Of a DNA stretch of 64,000 nucleotides, positions 17,676-26,897 are shown piece by piece (the first letter of the stretch is position 1; every line of letters starts with the position of its first letter). Under the pieces are notes generated by a model. The model was not told the DNA's origin, did not search any database, and worked only from the letters and a program-made list of their open reading frames with translations. Where the stretch lies: assembly GCF_000520955.1 (NCBI RefSeq), contig NZ_JACC01000003.1:186001-250000 (forward strand), read 5' to 3'. The DNA is from Aquimarina pacifica. GTDB lineage: Bacteria; Bacteroidota; Bacteroidia; Flavobacteriales; Flavobacteriaceae. A program made the position numbers and the translations under genes.

Positions 17676-19055
17676 ATGAATACATTTAAGTTTAAATTAC
17701 CCTATTGGGGAAATAGGGTGGTAAGACCTCTTTTCTCAACTTTAATTTTTATTCTAATTTCTTTATTAACAACAAACTGCTCTGATGAACAATTTTCTGA
17801 AGATGAATTGGGAGAAAGCAATGAAGTCATTACTTCAAAAGTAACTCCTACCGCTGGAAATACATATTTTATTAAAAGTGTAATGAGTGGTAAATATCTT
17901 GATGTTGCGGCTTTTAGTCATCAAAATGGAGGTAATATTCATCAATGGACTTATACAGGAGCAATAAACCAACAGTGGCAACTAATTTCCTTAGGGAATG
18001 ACATTTATAGACTTAAAAGTGTCGAAAGTGGTAAATCTCTGGATGTAGAGGGAAAAAGTACATCTAATGGAGGTAATATTCAACAATGGGCATATGCTGG
18101 TGGAGATAATCAAGAATGGACACTTACTAACGTAGGAAATGATGAGTACATCATTAGAAGTGTTAGAAGTTCTAAGGTCATAGATGTTGAAGCTTTTAGT
18201 ATGGTTAATGGTGGTAATATTCATCAATGGGATTACAAAGGAACAGATAACCAGAAATGGGTTTTTACACAAGTTGGCGATGATCCAGAACCTCCAACAG
18301 GAGGTAACCCATCAAGTGTTTTATCCCACTTAAATGAGTTTAAAATAACTTTCCCATTAGATGAAGATGGTCAAGATAGTACAAATGATAGTACCTCAGG
18401 AAGCGATTGTGATGATAGAAATAATGATGCTTATGAAATGAGAAGTATTACAGGAAGTATTCCTTCTCCATATTCAGATTATTTCTTTGTCAGTGGTGAT
18501 GAAGTAGTATTCAAAGCACATTGCGGGGGAGCAACAACTGAAGGATCTTTTTATCCAAGAAGTGAATTAAGACAAACACCAGGAGGTGGAGATAATTATT
18601 GGAGTATGGAGGATCGCCAATATCTAGATGTACGTGTAAGAGCAACTAGCCTACCAGACATAAAACGTGAGGTATCTATGGTCCAGATTCATGGTCCGGA
18701 TGATGAGCCATTGCGTGTAGAGTATAGAGAAGGGAGTCAAGGTTTGCATGTGGTGCAAAATGAAGACAACACGGCAGAATATGTGTTAGATTATTCTTTG
18801 GGACAGCAGTTACGTGTTACTGTAACAGTTGATAATGGTGACATTACATGTGTAATTAGGAACGAGGATACTGGTGACTCTTGGGAAGATACTTGGGAAT
18901 CTGAAGATAGCACAGGATATTTCAAGGTTGGATGTTACACGCAGTCTACAATGTTCTTAGATGATTGTAAAGGAGATGAATTTGATGATGATGAGTCGCC
19001 TGGTGCTTATGGAGAGGTTAGAGTAAAAGATTTAACACTCGAAGTAAATTATTAA
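17676..19055 (+). CDS. Ricin-lectin / PL7 alginate lyase
   Basis: Secreted or lipid-anchored protein of 459 residues. A hydrophobic N-terminus at about 20-34 ends TTNCSDEQ, an imperfect lipobox. Residues about 60-205 form one ricin-type beta-trefoil with three NGGNIxQW and QxW repeats (QQWQLI, QEWTLT, QKWVFT). Residues about 215-459 are a family 7 alginate lyase: YPRSELRQ, MVQIHG and GYFKVGCYTQ correspond to the three catalytic blocks RxELR, QIH and YFKxGxYxQ. It would cleave alginate or a related uronate by beta-elimination, with the lectin binding polysaccharide. It sits between two barrel genes, not in a visible SusCD locus. Confidence 0.9.
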   Translation: MNTFKFKLPYWGNRVVRPLFSTLIFILISLLTTNCSDEQFSEDELGESNEVITSKVTPTAGNTYFIKSVMSGKYLDVAAFSHQNGGNIHQWTYTGAINQQWQLISLGNDIYRLKSVESGKSLDVEGKSTSNGGNIQQWAYAGGDNQEWTLTNVGNDEYIIRSVRSSKVIDVEAFSMVNGGNIHQWDYKGTDNQKWVFTQVGDDPEPPTGGNPSSVLSHLNEFKITFPLDEDGQDSTNDSTSGSDCDDRNNDAYEMRSITGSIPSPYSDYFFVSGDEVVFKAHCGGATTEGSFYPRSELRQTPGGGDNYWSMEDRQYLDVRVRATSLPDIKREVSMVQIHGPDDEPLRVEYREGSQGLHVVQNEDNTAEYVLDYSLGQQLRVTVTVDNGDITCVIRNEDTGDSWEDTWESEDSTGYFKVGCYTQSTMFLDDCKGDEFDDDESPGAYGEVRVKDLTLEVNY

Positions 19056-19084
19056 TCGACGATAATCTTAATAGTTTAATTACT

Positions 19085-19130
19085 AAAAAGAAAAAGCATT
19101 CTGTATAACAGAATGCTTTTTCTTTTTTTT
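19085..19130 (+). terminator. Intrinsic terminator after the alginate lyase
   Basis: AAAAAGAAAAAGCATTCTGT pairs perfectly with its complement around ATA and runs into eight T residues. Confidence 0.85.
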
Positions 19131-19199
19131 GCCTTAATGACGTTTCTTGAAAAAATAAAAGTATTTTTGATTGATATTATAATATTAGTAGTAAGCTTT

Positions 19200-19826
19200 A
19201 TGAAAAATAATATATTAATACTTTTAGGCTTGTTGTTTATTTCTGGTACTTTTTATAGTCAAGATGAAAGTGAGCAATTGTATACCAGAGCTGGCTTTAA
19301 GACAGGGATAAACTATGCCACCATCACGGGTGATATTACTGATGTTGACCCAAGAGTAAGAATGCATTTGGGGGCCGTCATAGAGTTTCCTGTTACCTCA
19401 CGGTTTTTTATACAAGCAGAACCTATGTATTCTGCTCAAGGCTACACAATCACAGAAGAAGGAGTAGAAAATAAAATTAGTCTTAATTACTTAGTCCTTC
19501 CGGTTATAGGTAAATATTATATGACAAATACCTTAAGTCTAGAAACAGGTATACAAGTTGGTACTCTTGCAAATGCATCACAATCACAAGAAGAAACCTC
19601 TGATGAGTTTTATAATTCTTTTTCTAATACTGACTATAGCTGGGTTTTTGGTACTGGTTACAAATTCGAAAGCGGCTTATTTTTTCAAGCACGCTATATT
19701 TTGGGGTTGACCAATATCAATGATTTAGACGCACTAGATATAGATTTTAAACATTCTATAATGCAAGTATCCATAGGGTATTTGTTTAAAACTAAAAACA
19801 ATCGCAGACTGGATAACAAAATATGA
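19200..19826 (+). CDS. PorT-family outer-membrane beta-barrel protein
   Basis: Paralogue of the barrel at 16826: FKTGINYATITGD, FFIQAEPMYSAQGYTI, VLPVIGKYYMTNTLSLETG and IMQVSIGYLF align with it. I start at ATG 19200 (MKNNILILLGLLFISG), which gives a clean signal peptide. The open frame extends upstream to 19113, but that extension overlaps the alginate lyase terminator and is unlikely to be translated. A short Lys/Asn-rich tail follows the final barrel strand, which is unusual. It overlaps aroQ by 4 bp (ATGA), suggesting co-transcription. Confidence 0.8.
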   Translation: MKNNILILLGLLFISGTFYSQDESEQLYTRAGFKTGINYATITGDITDVDPRVRMHLGAVIEFPVTSRFFIQAEPMYSAQGYTITEEGVENKISLNYLVLPVIGKYYMTNTLSLETGIQVGTLANASQSQEETSDEFYNSFSNTDYSWVFGTGYKFESGLFFQARYILGLTNINDLDALDIDFKHSIMQVSIGYLFKTKNNRRLDNKI

Positions 19827-20242
19827 AATTATTAATTATTAATGGTCCCAATCTTAATCTTCTGGGAAAAAGAGAACCAGGTATATATGGTAGTCAAACA
19901 TTCGAAGAATTTTTTGCTCAGCTACAAAAAGATTTCTCTAGTATAACGCTTTCGTATTATCAATCAAATATTGAAGGTGAGTTGATTACAAAAATTCAAG
20001 AGGCAGATGAATTATTTGATGGAGTAATACTTAATGCCGGAGCCTATACGCATACTTCTATAGGAATTGGAGATGCTATTAAAGCCATTAAAACTCCGGT
20101 TATAGAAGTGCACATATCTAATACATTCGGTAGAGAAGAGTTTAGGCATCAATCGTATATATCACCTAATGCTAAAGGAGTAATTCTTGGATTTGGTCTA
20201 CAGAGTTATATTTTGGCAATACAAAGTTTTCTGTTAAAATAA
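19823..20242 (+). CDS. aroQ: Type II 3-dehydroquinate dehydratase
   Basis: Protein of 139 residues, the normal dodecameric type II enzyme length. It converts 3-dehydroquinate to 3-dehydroshikimate in the shikimate pathway. Motifs are the N-terminal INGPNLNLLGKREPGIYG with the catalytic Arg and Tyr, YQSNIEGELI, LNAGAYTHTSIGIGDAI, and EVHISNTFGREEFRHQSY with the catalytic His. It begins within the last codons of the barrel gene and overlaps the next gene by one base. Confidence 0.97.
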   Translation: MKLLIINGPNLNLLGKREPGIYGSQTFEEFFAQLQKDFSSITLSYYQSNIEGELITKIQEADELFDGVILNAGAYTHTSIGIGDAIKAIKTPVIEVHISNTFGREEFRHQSYISPNAKGVILGFGLQSYILAIQSFLLK

Positions 20243-20979
20243 TGTACAAAACATATTTTAATTGGAGTAGTGGAAAAGATTCATCTTTGGCTTTGCATAA
20301 GCTTTTAATAGAAAAAGAGTATAATATTTCAAAATTAGTTACTACCATAAATCAAGATTTTGGTCGTGTTTCTATGCATGGTTTGCGTGAGAGTTTATTA
20401 GACATGCAAGCGCATAGTATTGGTTTACCTTTATATAAAATACAATTACCAGCGCAGGTTTCTATGGATTTATACACGGAAACGATGAAAAAATCTATTA
20501 TGGATTTAAAATCTGATGGATATACGCATTGTGTTTTTGGAGATATTTTTCTAGAGGACCTGAGATTATATCGAGAAAATCAGTTGGATCAAGTAAAAAT
20601 AAAGGGAATTTTTCCTCTTTGGAAAAAAAACACAAAAGCGTTGTTATTAGAATTTATATCTCTAGGGTTTAAGGCAATTACTGTGTGTGTAAATGCTAAG
20701 GTTTTAGATAAGTCATTTTGCGGAAGAGTTTTGGATCATAATTTTATTAATGATTTACCACCAAATGTTGATCCATGTGGCGAAAATGGTGAGTTTCATA
20801 CATTTGTATATGATGGTCCTATATACAAAAATCCAATAAACTTTAAATTAGGAGAGAAGGTTCTAAGGAGTTATGCTCCTTCTGGAGATAGTGTTGATAA
20901 TGACTGTTTTATAAAAAGTGAAGACAACGTTAATAACTGGGATACATCATTTTGGTATTGCGACCTGATTCCAACATGA
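20242..20979 (+). CDS. Dph6/ATP-pyrophosphatase (PP-loop) family protein
   Basis: Protein of 245 residues with the PP-loop SSGKDSSLALHKL at residues 8-20 and the family motif CGENGEFHTFVYDGP near 185. It belongs to the adenine nucleotide alpha-hydrolase/diphthamide synthetase-like family. Eukaryotic Dph6 amidates diphthine, but bacteria do not make diphthamide, so the bacterial substrate is unknown. It overlaps the aroQ stop by one base and ends before a strong terminator, making a barrel-aroQ-PP-loop operon. Confidence 0.85.
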   Translation: MYKTYFNWSSGKDSSLALHKLLIEKEYNISKLVTTINQDFGRVSMHGLRESLLDMQAHSIGLPLYKIQLPAQVSMDLYTETMKKSIMDLKSDGYTHCVFGDIFLEDLRLYRENQLDQVKIKGIFPLWKKNTKALLLEFISLGFKAITVCVNAKVLDKSFCGRVLDHNFINDLPPNVDPCGENGEFHTFVYDGPIYKNPINFKLGEKVLRSYAPSGDSVDNDCFIKSEDNVNNWDTSFWYCDLIPT

Positions 20980-21033
20980 TTTTATAACTCTAGATAAAAG
21001 TATAATAGATTTAATTTAGGACTAATCATTTTC

Positions 21034-21073
21034 AAAAAAACACCTTACTTAATCAAAAGTAAGGTGTTTTCTA
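21034..21073. terminator. Bidirectional terminator
   Basis: AAAACACCTTACTT pairs perfectly with AAGTAAGGTGTTTT around AATCAA, flanked by A and T runs. It separates the convergent PP-loop gene and lpdA. Confidence 0.85.
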
Positions 21074-21099
21074 TATTAAGTATATAATTAATTTGCTTT

Positions 21100-22488
21100 C
21101 TATAAGTGAATTACTTCATCATAAGCATCCGCAACAGCTTCCATTACAGCCTCACTCATTGTAGGGTGCGGGTGAATTGCTTTAAGCACTTCGTGTCCCG
21201 TTGTTTCTAGTTTTCTACCTAGAACAGCTTCAGCAATCATATCAGTAACACCAGCACCAATCATATGACAACCTAACCACTCTCCGTATTTAGCATCAAA
21301 TATTACTTTGACGAACCCATCTTTGGTTCCTGCGGCACTTGCTTTACCAGATGCAGAAAAAGGGAATTTACCTATTTTTAATTCATATCCGGCTTCTATA
21401 GCTTGTTTTTCGGTCATACCAACACTTGCTATTTCTGGAGAAGCGTAAGTACATCCTGGGATATTACCATAATCAATAGATTCTACATGCATTCCTGCAA
21501 TTTTTTCTACACATGTAATTCCTTCTGCAGATGCAACATGGGCGAGGGCTGGTCCTGGTACTACATCGCCGATAGCGTAGATTCCAGGAATATTCGTTTG
21601 GTACCAATCATTTACTACAATTTTATCTCTATCAGTAGCAATACCTAATTCTTCTAGACCAATATTTTCTATGTTTGTTTTAATTCCGACAGCAGAAAGA
21701 ACAATATCAGCTTCAAGGATTTCTTCTCCTTTTTTGGTCTTTACAGTTGCCTTTACTCCATCTCCACTTGTATCTACACTTTCTACAGACGAATTAGTCA
21801 TTACTTTAATTCCCGCTTTTTTAAAGCTTCGTTCGAATTGTTTTGCTACTTCTTGATCTTCTAGAGGAACAAGGTTAGGAAGATATTCGACTATAGTTAC
21901 TTCTGTTCCCATTGCATTATAAAAATGCGCGAACTCAACACCTATTGCACCAGATCCTACAACAATCATCTTTTTGGGTTGTGACTCTAATGTCATTGCT
22001 TGTCTGTATCCAATTACTTTTTTACCATCCTGTGGTAAATTAGGCAATTCTCTAGATCGAGCACCGGTAGCAACAATAATATGTTTTCCTTCGTAATCAG
22101 TAACTTTTCCTTCAGCATCTGTAACAGATACTTTTTTACCAGCTTTTAATTTACCAAATCCATTAATTACGTCGATCTTGTTCTTCTTCATTAAGAATTG
22201 AACTCCTTTGCTCATTCCATCAGCTACATTACGGCTACGTTTTACTACTGCATCAAAATCTTTATCATAACTATCGACTTTAAGTCCATAATCAGCTGCA
22301 TGTTTAAGGTAATCAAATACCTGAGCACTTTTTAATAATGCTTTTGTGGGAATACATCCCCAGTTAAGGCATACTCCTCCTAAACTTTCTTTTTCTACTA
22401 CTGCTGTTTTAAAACCTAATTGTGAAGCTCTAATTGCGGTTACATATCCCCCTGGACCGCTACCTAAAACAATGATATCATATGTCAT
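21100..22488 (-). CDS. lpdA: Dihydrolipoyl dehydrogenase (E3)
   Basis: About 462 residues. FAD-binding VLGSGPGGYV is at the N-terminus, followed by the redox disulfide in GGVCLNWGCIPTKALL. NAD-binding VVGSGAIGVEFA and the second FAD motif IYAIGDVVPGPALAH come next. The C-terminal active site is HPHPTMSEAV with the catalytic His and Glu. It reoxidises lipoamide for 2-oxoacid dehydrogenases and the glycine cleavage system. I prefer ATG 22488 (MTYDIIVLG), matching family starts; ATG 22497 is also possible. Encoded alone, away from E1/E2 genes. Confidence 0.96.
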   Translation of the reverse strand: MTYDIIVLGSGPGGYVTAIRASQLGFKTAVVEKESLGGVCLNWGCIPTKALLKSAQVFDYLKHAADYGLKVDSYDKDFDAVVKRSRNVADGMSKGVQFLMKKNKIDVINGFGKLKAGKKVSVTDAEGKVTDYEGKHIIVATGARSRELPNLPQDGKKVIGYRQAMTLESQPKKMIVVGSGAIGVEFAHFYNAMGTEVTIVEYLPNLVPLEDQEVAKQFERSFKKAGIKVMTNSSVESVDTSGDGVKATVKTKKGEEILEADIVLSAVGIKTNIENIGLEELGIATDRDKIVVNDWYQTNIPGIYAIGDVVPGPALAHVASAEGITCVEKIAGMHVESIDYGNIPGCTYASPEIASVGMTEKQAIEAGYELKIGKFPFSASGKASAAGTKDGFVKVIFDAKYGEWLGCHMIGAGVTDMIAEAVLGRKLETTGHEVLKAIHPHPTMSEAVMEAVADAYDEVIHL

Positions 22489-22589
22489 AAATGTCAATTT
22501 TTTGAAGTGACGAATTTAAGGATAATTCGGCTAACGAAAAAGAGTTTTATACATTCACTAGCATATACGTATGATTTTTTTGATCTCTT

Positions 22590-22637
22590 AAAATAAAAAC
22601 AGCACTAGGTATAAAATAGTGCTGTTTTTGTTATTTT
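22590..22637 (-). terminator. Terminator of the collagen-like lipoprotein gene
   Basis: On the minus strand, AACAAAAACAGCACTA pairs with TAGTGCTGTTTTTATT and a T-rich stretch follows. It lies downstream of the lipoprotein stop at 22672 and upstream of lpdA. Confidence 0.7.
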
Positions 22638-22671
22638 TTCACATACTTACGTATGATCTTTCAATATAAAT

Positions 22672-23220
22672 TTAAAATTGTAGTTGAAGTGATTCTTGTA
22701 CTGCTTCAAAATTTGATAAATCTATAGAAGTCGTCTCGGCAAAAGTAGATGGTACAACCACTACTCTAAAAATTTGATCTTCTGTAAAAGTAGCATCTAA
22801 GGCAGCAAAATCATCTGATTCAAGAACGATTTGTATATCAAATATTCCTGAAGGATCATCGAATATAAAGTTATATCTGAATTGTGCAAAACCACCGTCG
22901 TCAAACAAAAAGGTTCTTGGTAATGGCTCCCATACATCTACTCCTTCATCAGCCGATAATTCTGGGTCAAGAATATATACTAATGCTACATCAGCTTCAA
23001 ATACTTCAATAGAATTAGGAATAGGAAAGTCTATTGCTGCACTAAACCCATCAGAGGAAATGAAATCAATGTTATCCATTTCAAAAGTTTGTGCAAGAAA
23101 AACACCTCCATCTTCTCCGTCCAGACCATCAAACCCGTCAAGACCAGCTGGTCCTCTCTCTCCTTCACAAGAAGTAAATAATGCGGCAAATATGATTAGT
23201 AAAAAAAATGCTTTTTTCAT
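22672..23220 (-). CDS. Lipoprotein with short collagen-like segment
   Basis: Protein of 182 residues. The signal ends in lipobox FTSC at about residue 18, followed by EGERGPAGLDGFDGLDGEDG, which contains Gly-x-x triplets like a short collagen repeat. The rest is an acidic, beta-rich domain without a recognised family. Such Gly-x-x lipoproteins are frequent in Flavobacteriia; a surface role is likely, but the function is unknown. It is downstream of the two msrB genes on the same strand with a 33-bp gap. Confidence 0.75.
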   Translation of the reverse strand: MKKAFFLLIIFAALFTSCEGERGPAGLDGFDGLDGEDGGVFLAQTFEMDNIDFISSDGFSAAIDFPIPNSIEVFEADVALVYILDPELSADEGVDVWEPLPRTFLFDDGGFAQFRYNFIFDDPSGIFDIQIVLESDDFAALDATFTEDQIFRVVVVPSTFAETTSIDLSNFEAVQESLQLQF

Positions 23221-23253
23221 AAATTTTAGAATTAATTATTATTTGTTTTTAGA

Positions 23254-23649
23254 TTATTTTTTATTGAAGTTAATACTTACAGAATTGACACAATATCGTT
23301 GCCCTGATTCTGTAGGGCCGTCATCAAAAACATGACCAATATGACTTCCGCAACTGGCACAAAGTATCTCTGTTCGTATCATTCCGTGTGAGGTATCTCT
23401 AATATATTCTATACGCCCTTCTATTGATTCATCAAAACTTGGCCAACCACATCCCGAGTCAAACTTATTGTCACTCAAAAATAGAGGTGTACTGCATGCC
23501 ATACACGTATACTGCCCATCATCTACATGAAGATTATACTTTCCGGTAAAGGGGCGTTCTGTTCCTTTTTGTCTTAAAACACGATATTCTTCTTCGGTAA
23601 GCTGTTCTTTCCATTCAGCTTCAGATTTTTGGATCGGGTATTTATTCAT
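23254..23649 (-). CDS. msrB: Peptide-methionine (R)-S-oxide reductase, cytoplasmic
   Basis: About 131 residues starting at ATG 23649 (MNKYPIQKSEAEW); the longer frame to 23697 runs into the preceding gene. Two CxxC zinc pairs (CMAC and CASC), the core GCGWPSFDESI, HIGHVFDDGP and catalytic Cys in RYCVNSVSI identify MsrB. It reduces methionine-R-sulfoxide in proteins. No signal peptide. It follows the lipoprotein MsrB by a few bases, so the two are co-transcribed and serve different compartments. Confidence 0.93.
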   Translation of the reverse strand: MNKYPIQKSEAEWKEQLTEEEYRVLRQKGTERPFTGKYNLHVDDGQYTCMACSTPLFLSDNKFDSGCGWPSFDESIEGRIEYIRDTSHGMIRTEILCASCGSHIGHVFDDGPTESGQRYCVNSVSINFNKK

Positions 23650-23654
23650 TGATT

Positions 23655-24128
23655 CTATTTTTTTGGAATAAAAATTAGTGCGTCTCCATTTATACAATGT
23701 CTCATTCCGGTTGTTTCTCTTGGTCCATCATTAAACACATGTCCTAAATGTCCTCCGCAGGTTGCACATACTAATTCTGTTCGTGCATATCCTAAGTTAT
23801 AATCTACATCTTTTTCTACATTTCCTTCTACAGCTCGATCAAAACTGGGCCAACCAGTACCACTGTCAAATTTATGGTCACTTTCATACAGTGCCGAATT
23901 ACATCCTGCGCAATGAAAAGCTCCCTCTGCATATACTTTATTTAAAGGACTGGAGAAAGGTCGCTCAGTTCCTGCTTGTCTAAGAATATAAAACTGTTTT
24001 GATGTTAATGCCTTTTTCCATTCAGCATTTGTTTTTGATATTGGATATACCTTATTATTAGTTTCTTGTGCTTTGCCCGTACAACCTAATGCTATAACGG
24101 AAATAAGTAGTAAAATAATACGTTTCAT
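23655..24128 (-). CDS. msrB: Lipoprotein-type peptide-methionine (R)-S-oxide reductase
   Basis: Protein of 157 residues with a lipoprotein signal (MKRIILLLISVIALGC, lipobox ALGC at residue 16) ahead of a full MsrB domain: CAGC and CATC zinc pairs, GTGWPSFDRAV, HLGHVFNDGP, and catalytic Cys in RHCINGDAL. It repairs oxidised methionine in the periplasm or outside. It precedes the cytoplasmic msrB at 23254. The two differ clearly in sequence, so the duplication is old. Confidence 0.9.
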   Translation of the reverse strand: MKRIILLLISVIALGCTGKAQETNNKVYPISKTNAEWKKALTSKQFYILRQAGTERPFSSPLNKVYAEGAFHCAGCNSALYESDHKFDSGTGWPSFDRAVEGNVEKDVDYNLGYARTELVCATCGGHLGHVFNDGPRETTGMRHCINGDALIFIPKK

Positions 24129-24194
24129 ATTTTTTATTTAGTAATGTTATAACTTACTAGTCGTATAAATTGGCTTAAAATAACTTATCAATAA

Positions 24195-25070
24195 CTATTC
24201 CAAAATAAAGCTCAGTATTTTTGAAATGACATTTTTATCTCCTAAAATTTTTCGGTGACCAAGTCCTTTTGTTATCAATAATTCACTAAACTCTAGATTA
24301 TCAGAGATTTCGTATGCCGAATCGTAATGTACATCAACATCATTCTTATCATGTATTACCAAGGTTCGGGTTTTAACCCCTTTAGCAGAAACAGCCCCAG
24401 AGTAATTATCAAGGTTTTCTCCAAATTTTTTATCGAAATACGATTTGAGCAGGACTCCAAATTTGTTCTCAAATTGCATGTTTTGAGCAAAATCTTTGAT
24501 AATCTGTGTGATACTATTGGCTGTACCTATAATGACTAATGATTTAAGCCGTAAACCATAATTTGAAGCCCTTAATAATGCCATGCCTCCTAGAGAATGT
24601 CCTATAGCAGTTTCAAAAGGACCATATTTTTGTTCTATTTCGTGTATGGTTTCTACAAAATGAGGGAGCATGGTTCTTTTTCCTGGTGATTTTCCATGTG
24701 CGGGTGCATCAAAGCTAACGGTGCTGTATCCATTGTTAATCAATGTTTCTGCAATTTTTGATAATTGAGTTCCGCTTCCCGACCAACCATGAACTAAAAG
24801 TACTTTTTTATTATTATCTGGGACACCATACGTATATACTATAATCTCACGATTGATTTTTGATATAAGCATTCGTTCCTTTTTACTTTTATCATACATG
24901 TCTTTCTCTCTCTTTGGCATTTTATAACCAAACGGAGTAAGAAATAGACCAGCAGCAAATCTCAAAGCAAGAGTAGGGGATATTTTACTAAGAATCTTTC
25001 CTATGTATATAATAGGTTTGGGAATTAATAATGATTGTACAGGGATTAAATCCTTATTTTTTTTATTCAT
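24195..25070 (-). CDS. Alpha/beta hydrolase
   Basis: Protein of 291 residues with the alpha/beta hydrolase core: VLLVHGWSGSGTQL (oxyanion region), the nucleophile elbow AIGHSLGGMALL with Ser near residue 157, an Asp in VIHDKNDVDVHY, and a final His in TKGLGHRKILGD. The substrate is unknown; esterase/lipase activity is the family expectation. No signal peptide is obvious. It is followed by the lipoprotein msrB on the same strand. Confidence 0.85.
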   Translation of the reverse strand: MNKKNKDLIPVQSLLIPKPIIYIGKILSKISPTLALRFAAGLFLTPFGYKMPKREKDMYDKSKKERMLISKINREIIVYTYGVPDNNKKVLLVHGWSGSGTQLSKIAETLINNGYSTVSFDAPAHGKSPGKRTMLPHFVETIHEIEQKYGPFETAIGHSLGGMALLRASNYGLRLKSLVIIGTANSITQIIKDFAQNMQFENKFGVLLKSYFDKKFGENLDNYSGAVSAKGVKTRTLVIHDKNDVDVHYDSAYEISDNLEFSELLITKGLGHRKILGDKNVISKILSFILE

Positions 25071-25379
25071 TCAAATGAAATTATTATTTATAAATGCGAT
25101 CCTTTGGTTTTTAATTCTAAATGAAAATACTCTTTTTGAATGTCTTTTTTATTAATCTACAGGTTTACTTTACGGTAATAAAAAGTACGATTTTTACCAG
25201 TAATCAAAAAAGTTAAAATCTGTTTTCAACTTAAAATTAAAATAACAAGAACTTTTGGATGAAACAATTATGATTAATTAACATTCATTCAAATATCAAC
25301 CCCAAAAATATATAGGACTAATTCTTTTGTATAACTTAGAAAGTACTTAATTTAGTAGCTTATTTTTAATTAGAACTCA
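25071..25379. other. Intergenic spacer, nothing recognised
   Basis: 309 bp of AT-rich sequence between the divergent hydrolase and helicase genes. It must contain both promoters, but I see no exact TAnnTTTG box, no long hairpin and no small gene worth reporting. Confidence 0.5.
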
Positions 25380-26897
25380 ATGGGATTAAGGCCCACAGAA
25401 ATATCAAAAAAACGACAAAAAGTATTATATGACTACCAAAAACGCGATATAGATAAAATCTTTTGCCGTCTAGAGGAGTTTCCAAAAAAATATAATTTGT
25501 TGTACCAATTACCTACGGGTGGTGGTAAAACTGTGATTTTTTCGGAAATTGTAAGACGGTATATTGCATCTACAAAGAAAAAAGTTGTAGTACTTACACA
25601 TCGTATAGAACTTTGTGCACAAACTTCGCGAATGTTGACAGAGTTCGAAGTTAAAAATAAGATTATAAATAGTGCTGTAAAAGATCTGGATGATCAAAAT
25701 GAGTATAGCTGCTTTGTGGCTATGGTAGAAACTCTAAATAATCGACTTAATGAAGATCATCTAGAACTGTATGATATAGGTTTAGTAATTATTGATGAGG
25801 CACACTATAACTCATTCAGGAAACTGTTTCGGTTTTTTAACAATTGCTTTATTTTAGGGGTTACTGCAACCCCTCTTAGTTCTAATATGAAACTTCCTAT
25901 GAAGGATAATTATCATGAACTCATTGTAGGTGACACTATAAATTCATTAATCAAGAGTGGTTTTTTATCTAAACCAGTAACGTATACGTATGATGTAGGA
26001 CTCGGTTCGCTTAAAATTGGTATGAATGGTGATTATACCGTAAAATCTTCTGAAGATTTATATACCAATATGCTTATGCAGGATAAGTTACTGCATGCAT
26101 ACGAGGAGCGATCTAAAGGGAAGAAAACCTTGATTTTTAATAATGGGATTAATACTTCTGTTTATGTCTATGAGACATTTAAGAAAGCAGGGTATCCTAT
26201 TCGTCATTTAGATAATACTAATAGTAAACAAGAAAGAGAATCTATTTTACTATGGTTTAAAAATACTAAGGATGCAATTCTTACTTCGGTAAGTATTCTC
26301 ACGACAGGATTTGATGAACCAACGGTAGAAACTATTATTTTGAACAGAGCTACGAAATCTTTGACATTATATTTTCAGATGATTGGTAGAGGTTCTAGAA
26401 TCCTGCCGACAAAACCTGAATTTTTGATTTTAGATTTGGGGAATAACACCGCAAGGTTTGGGTTGTGGAATTCTAATGTAGATTGGCAATCAATATTTAG
26501 ATCACCAGATTTTTATTATGACAATTTGGTAGGTGATGAAGAGATTGAACGAAATTTTAAATATGTATTACCAAAAGACTTACGTAAAGAGTTCTCTAAA
26601 TCTGAGGATATTGAATTTGATATAGAAGCAGAGTACGCAAAAACAAAACGTTCGGGAATACGAAGTTTATCAGTATTAGAGAGTTCTATAGAGCAGCATG
26701 CACGTATGTGTGTACAGAATAGTGAGGATGTTTTTGATGCAAGAATACTCAGCAAATTGTTGGATCAGGATATAGAATATCGAGTACGTAGATATTCTTA
26801 TTGTATTAGTAAAAGCACTAAAAATTATAGAGATTGGCTTGAAGAAGATTATAAAAGAAAACTAAGAACTAAAATTAATCAACTATTTATGGATTGA
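25380..26897 (+). CDS. Orphan DEAH-box superfamily 2 helicase
   Basis: Protein of 505 residues resembling the helicase part of type I/III restriction and RadD/YejH-like proteins. Q-like YDYQKRDIDKI comes first, then Walker A PTGGGKT near residue 46, VLTHRIEL, the DEAH box IDEAH, VTATP, STGFDEP-like motif V (TTGFDEP) and motif VI QMIGRGSRI. The C-terminal ~130 residues are charged and not recognised. It would unwind or translocate on nucleic acid; no nuclease, methylase or defence partner lies next to it. Its 3' end overlaps an inverted repeat. Confidence 0.85.
   Translation: MGLRPTEISKKRQKVLYDYQKRDIDKIFCRLEEFPKKYNLLYQLPTGGGKTVIFSEIVRRYIASTKKKVVVLTHRIELCAQTSRMLTEFEVKNKIINSAVKDLDDQNEYSCFVAMVETLNNRLNEDHLELYDIGLVIIDEAHYNSFRKLFRFFNNCFILGVTATPLSSNMKLPMKDNYHELIVGDTINSLIKSGFLSKPVTYTYDVGLGSLKIGMNGDYTVKSSEDLYTNMLMQDKLLHAYEERSKGKKTLIFNNGINTSVYVYETFKKAGYPIRHLDNTNSKQERESILLWFKNTKDAILTSVSILTTGFDEPTVETIILNRATKSLTLYFQMIGRGSRILPTKPEFLILDLGNNTARFGLWNSNVDWQSIFRSPDFYYDNLVGDEEIERNFKYVLPKDLRKEFSKSEDIEFDIEAEYAKTKRSGIRSLSVLESSIEQHARMCVQNSEDVFDARILSKLLDQDIEYRVRRYSYCISKSTKNYRDWLEEDYKRKLRTKINQLFMD

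Noticed and set aside
19113..19199. N-terminal extension of the second barrel gene
   Set aside because: It overlaps the alginate lyase terminator and would put 29 odd residues before a clean signal peptide; ATG 19200 is the better start.
22563..22664. Repeated ACGTATGAT near the lipoprotein terminator
   Set aside because: Two short copies only, without a nearby promoter or regulator to give them meaning.
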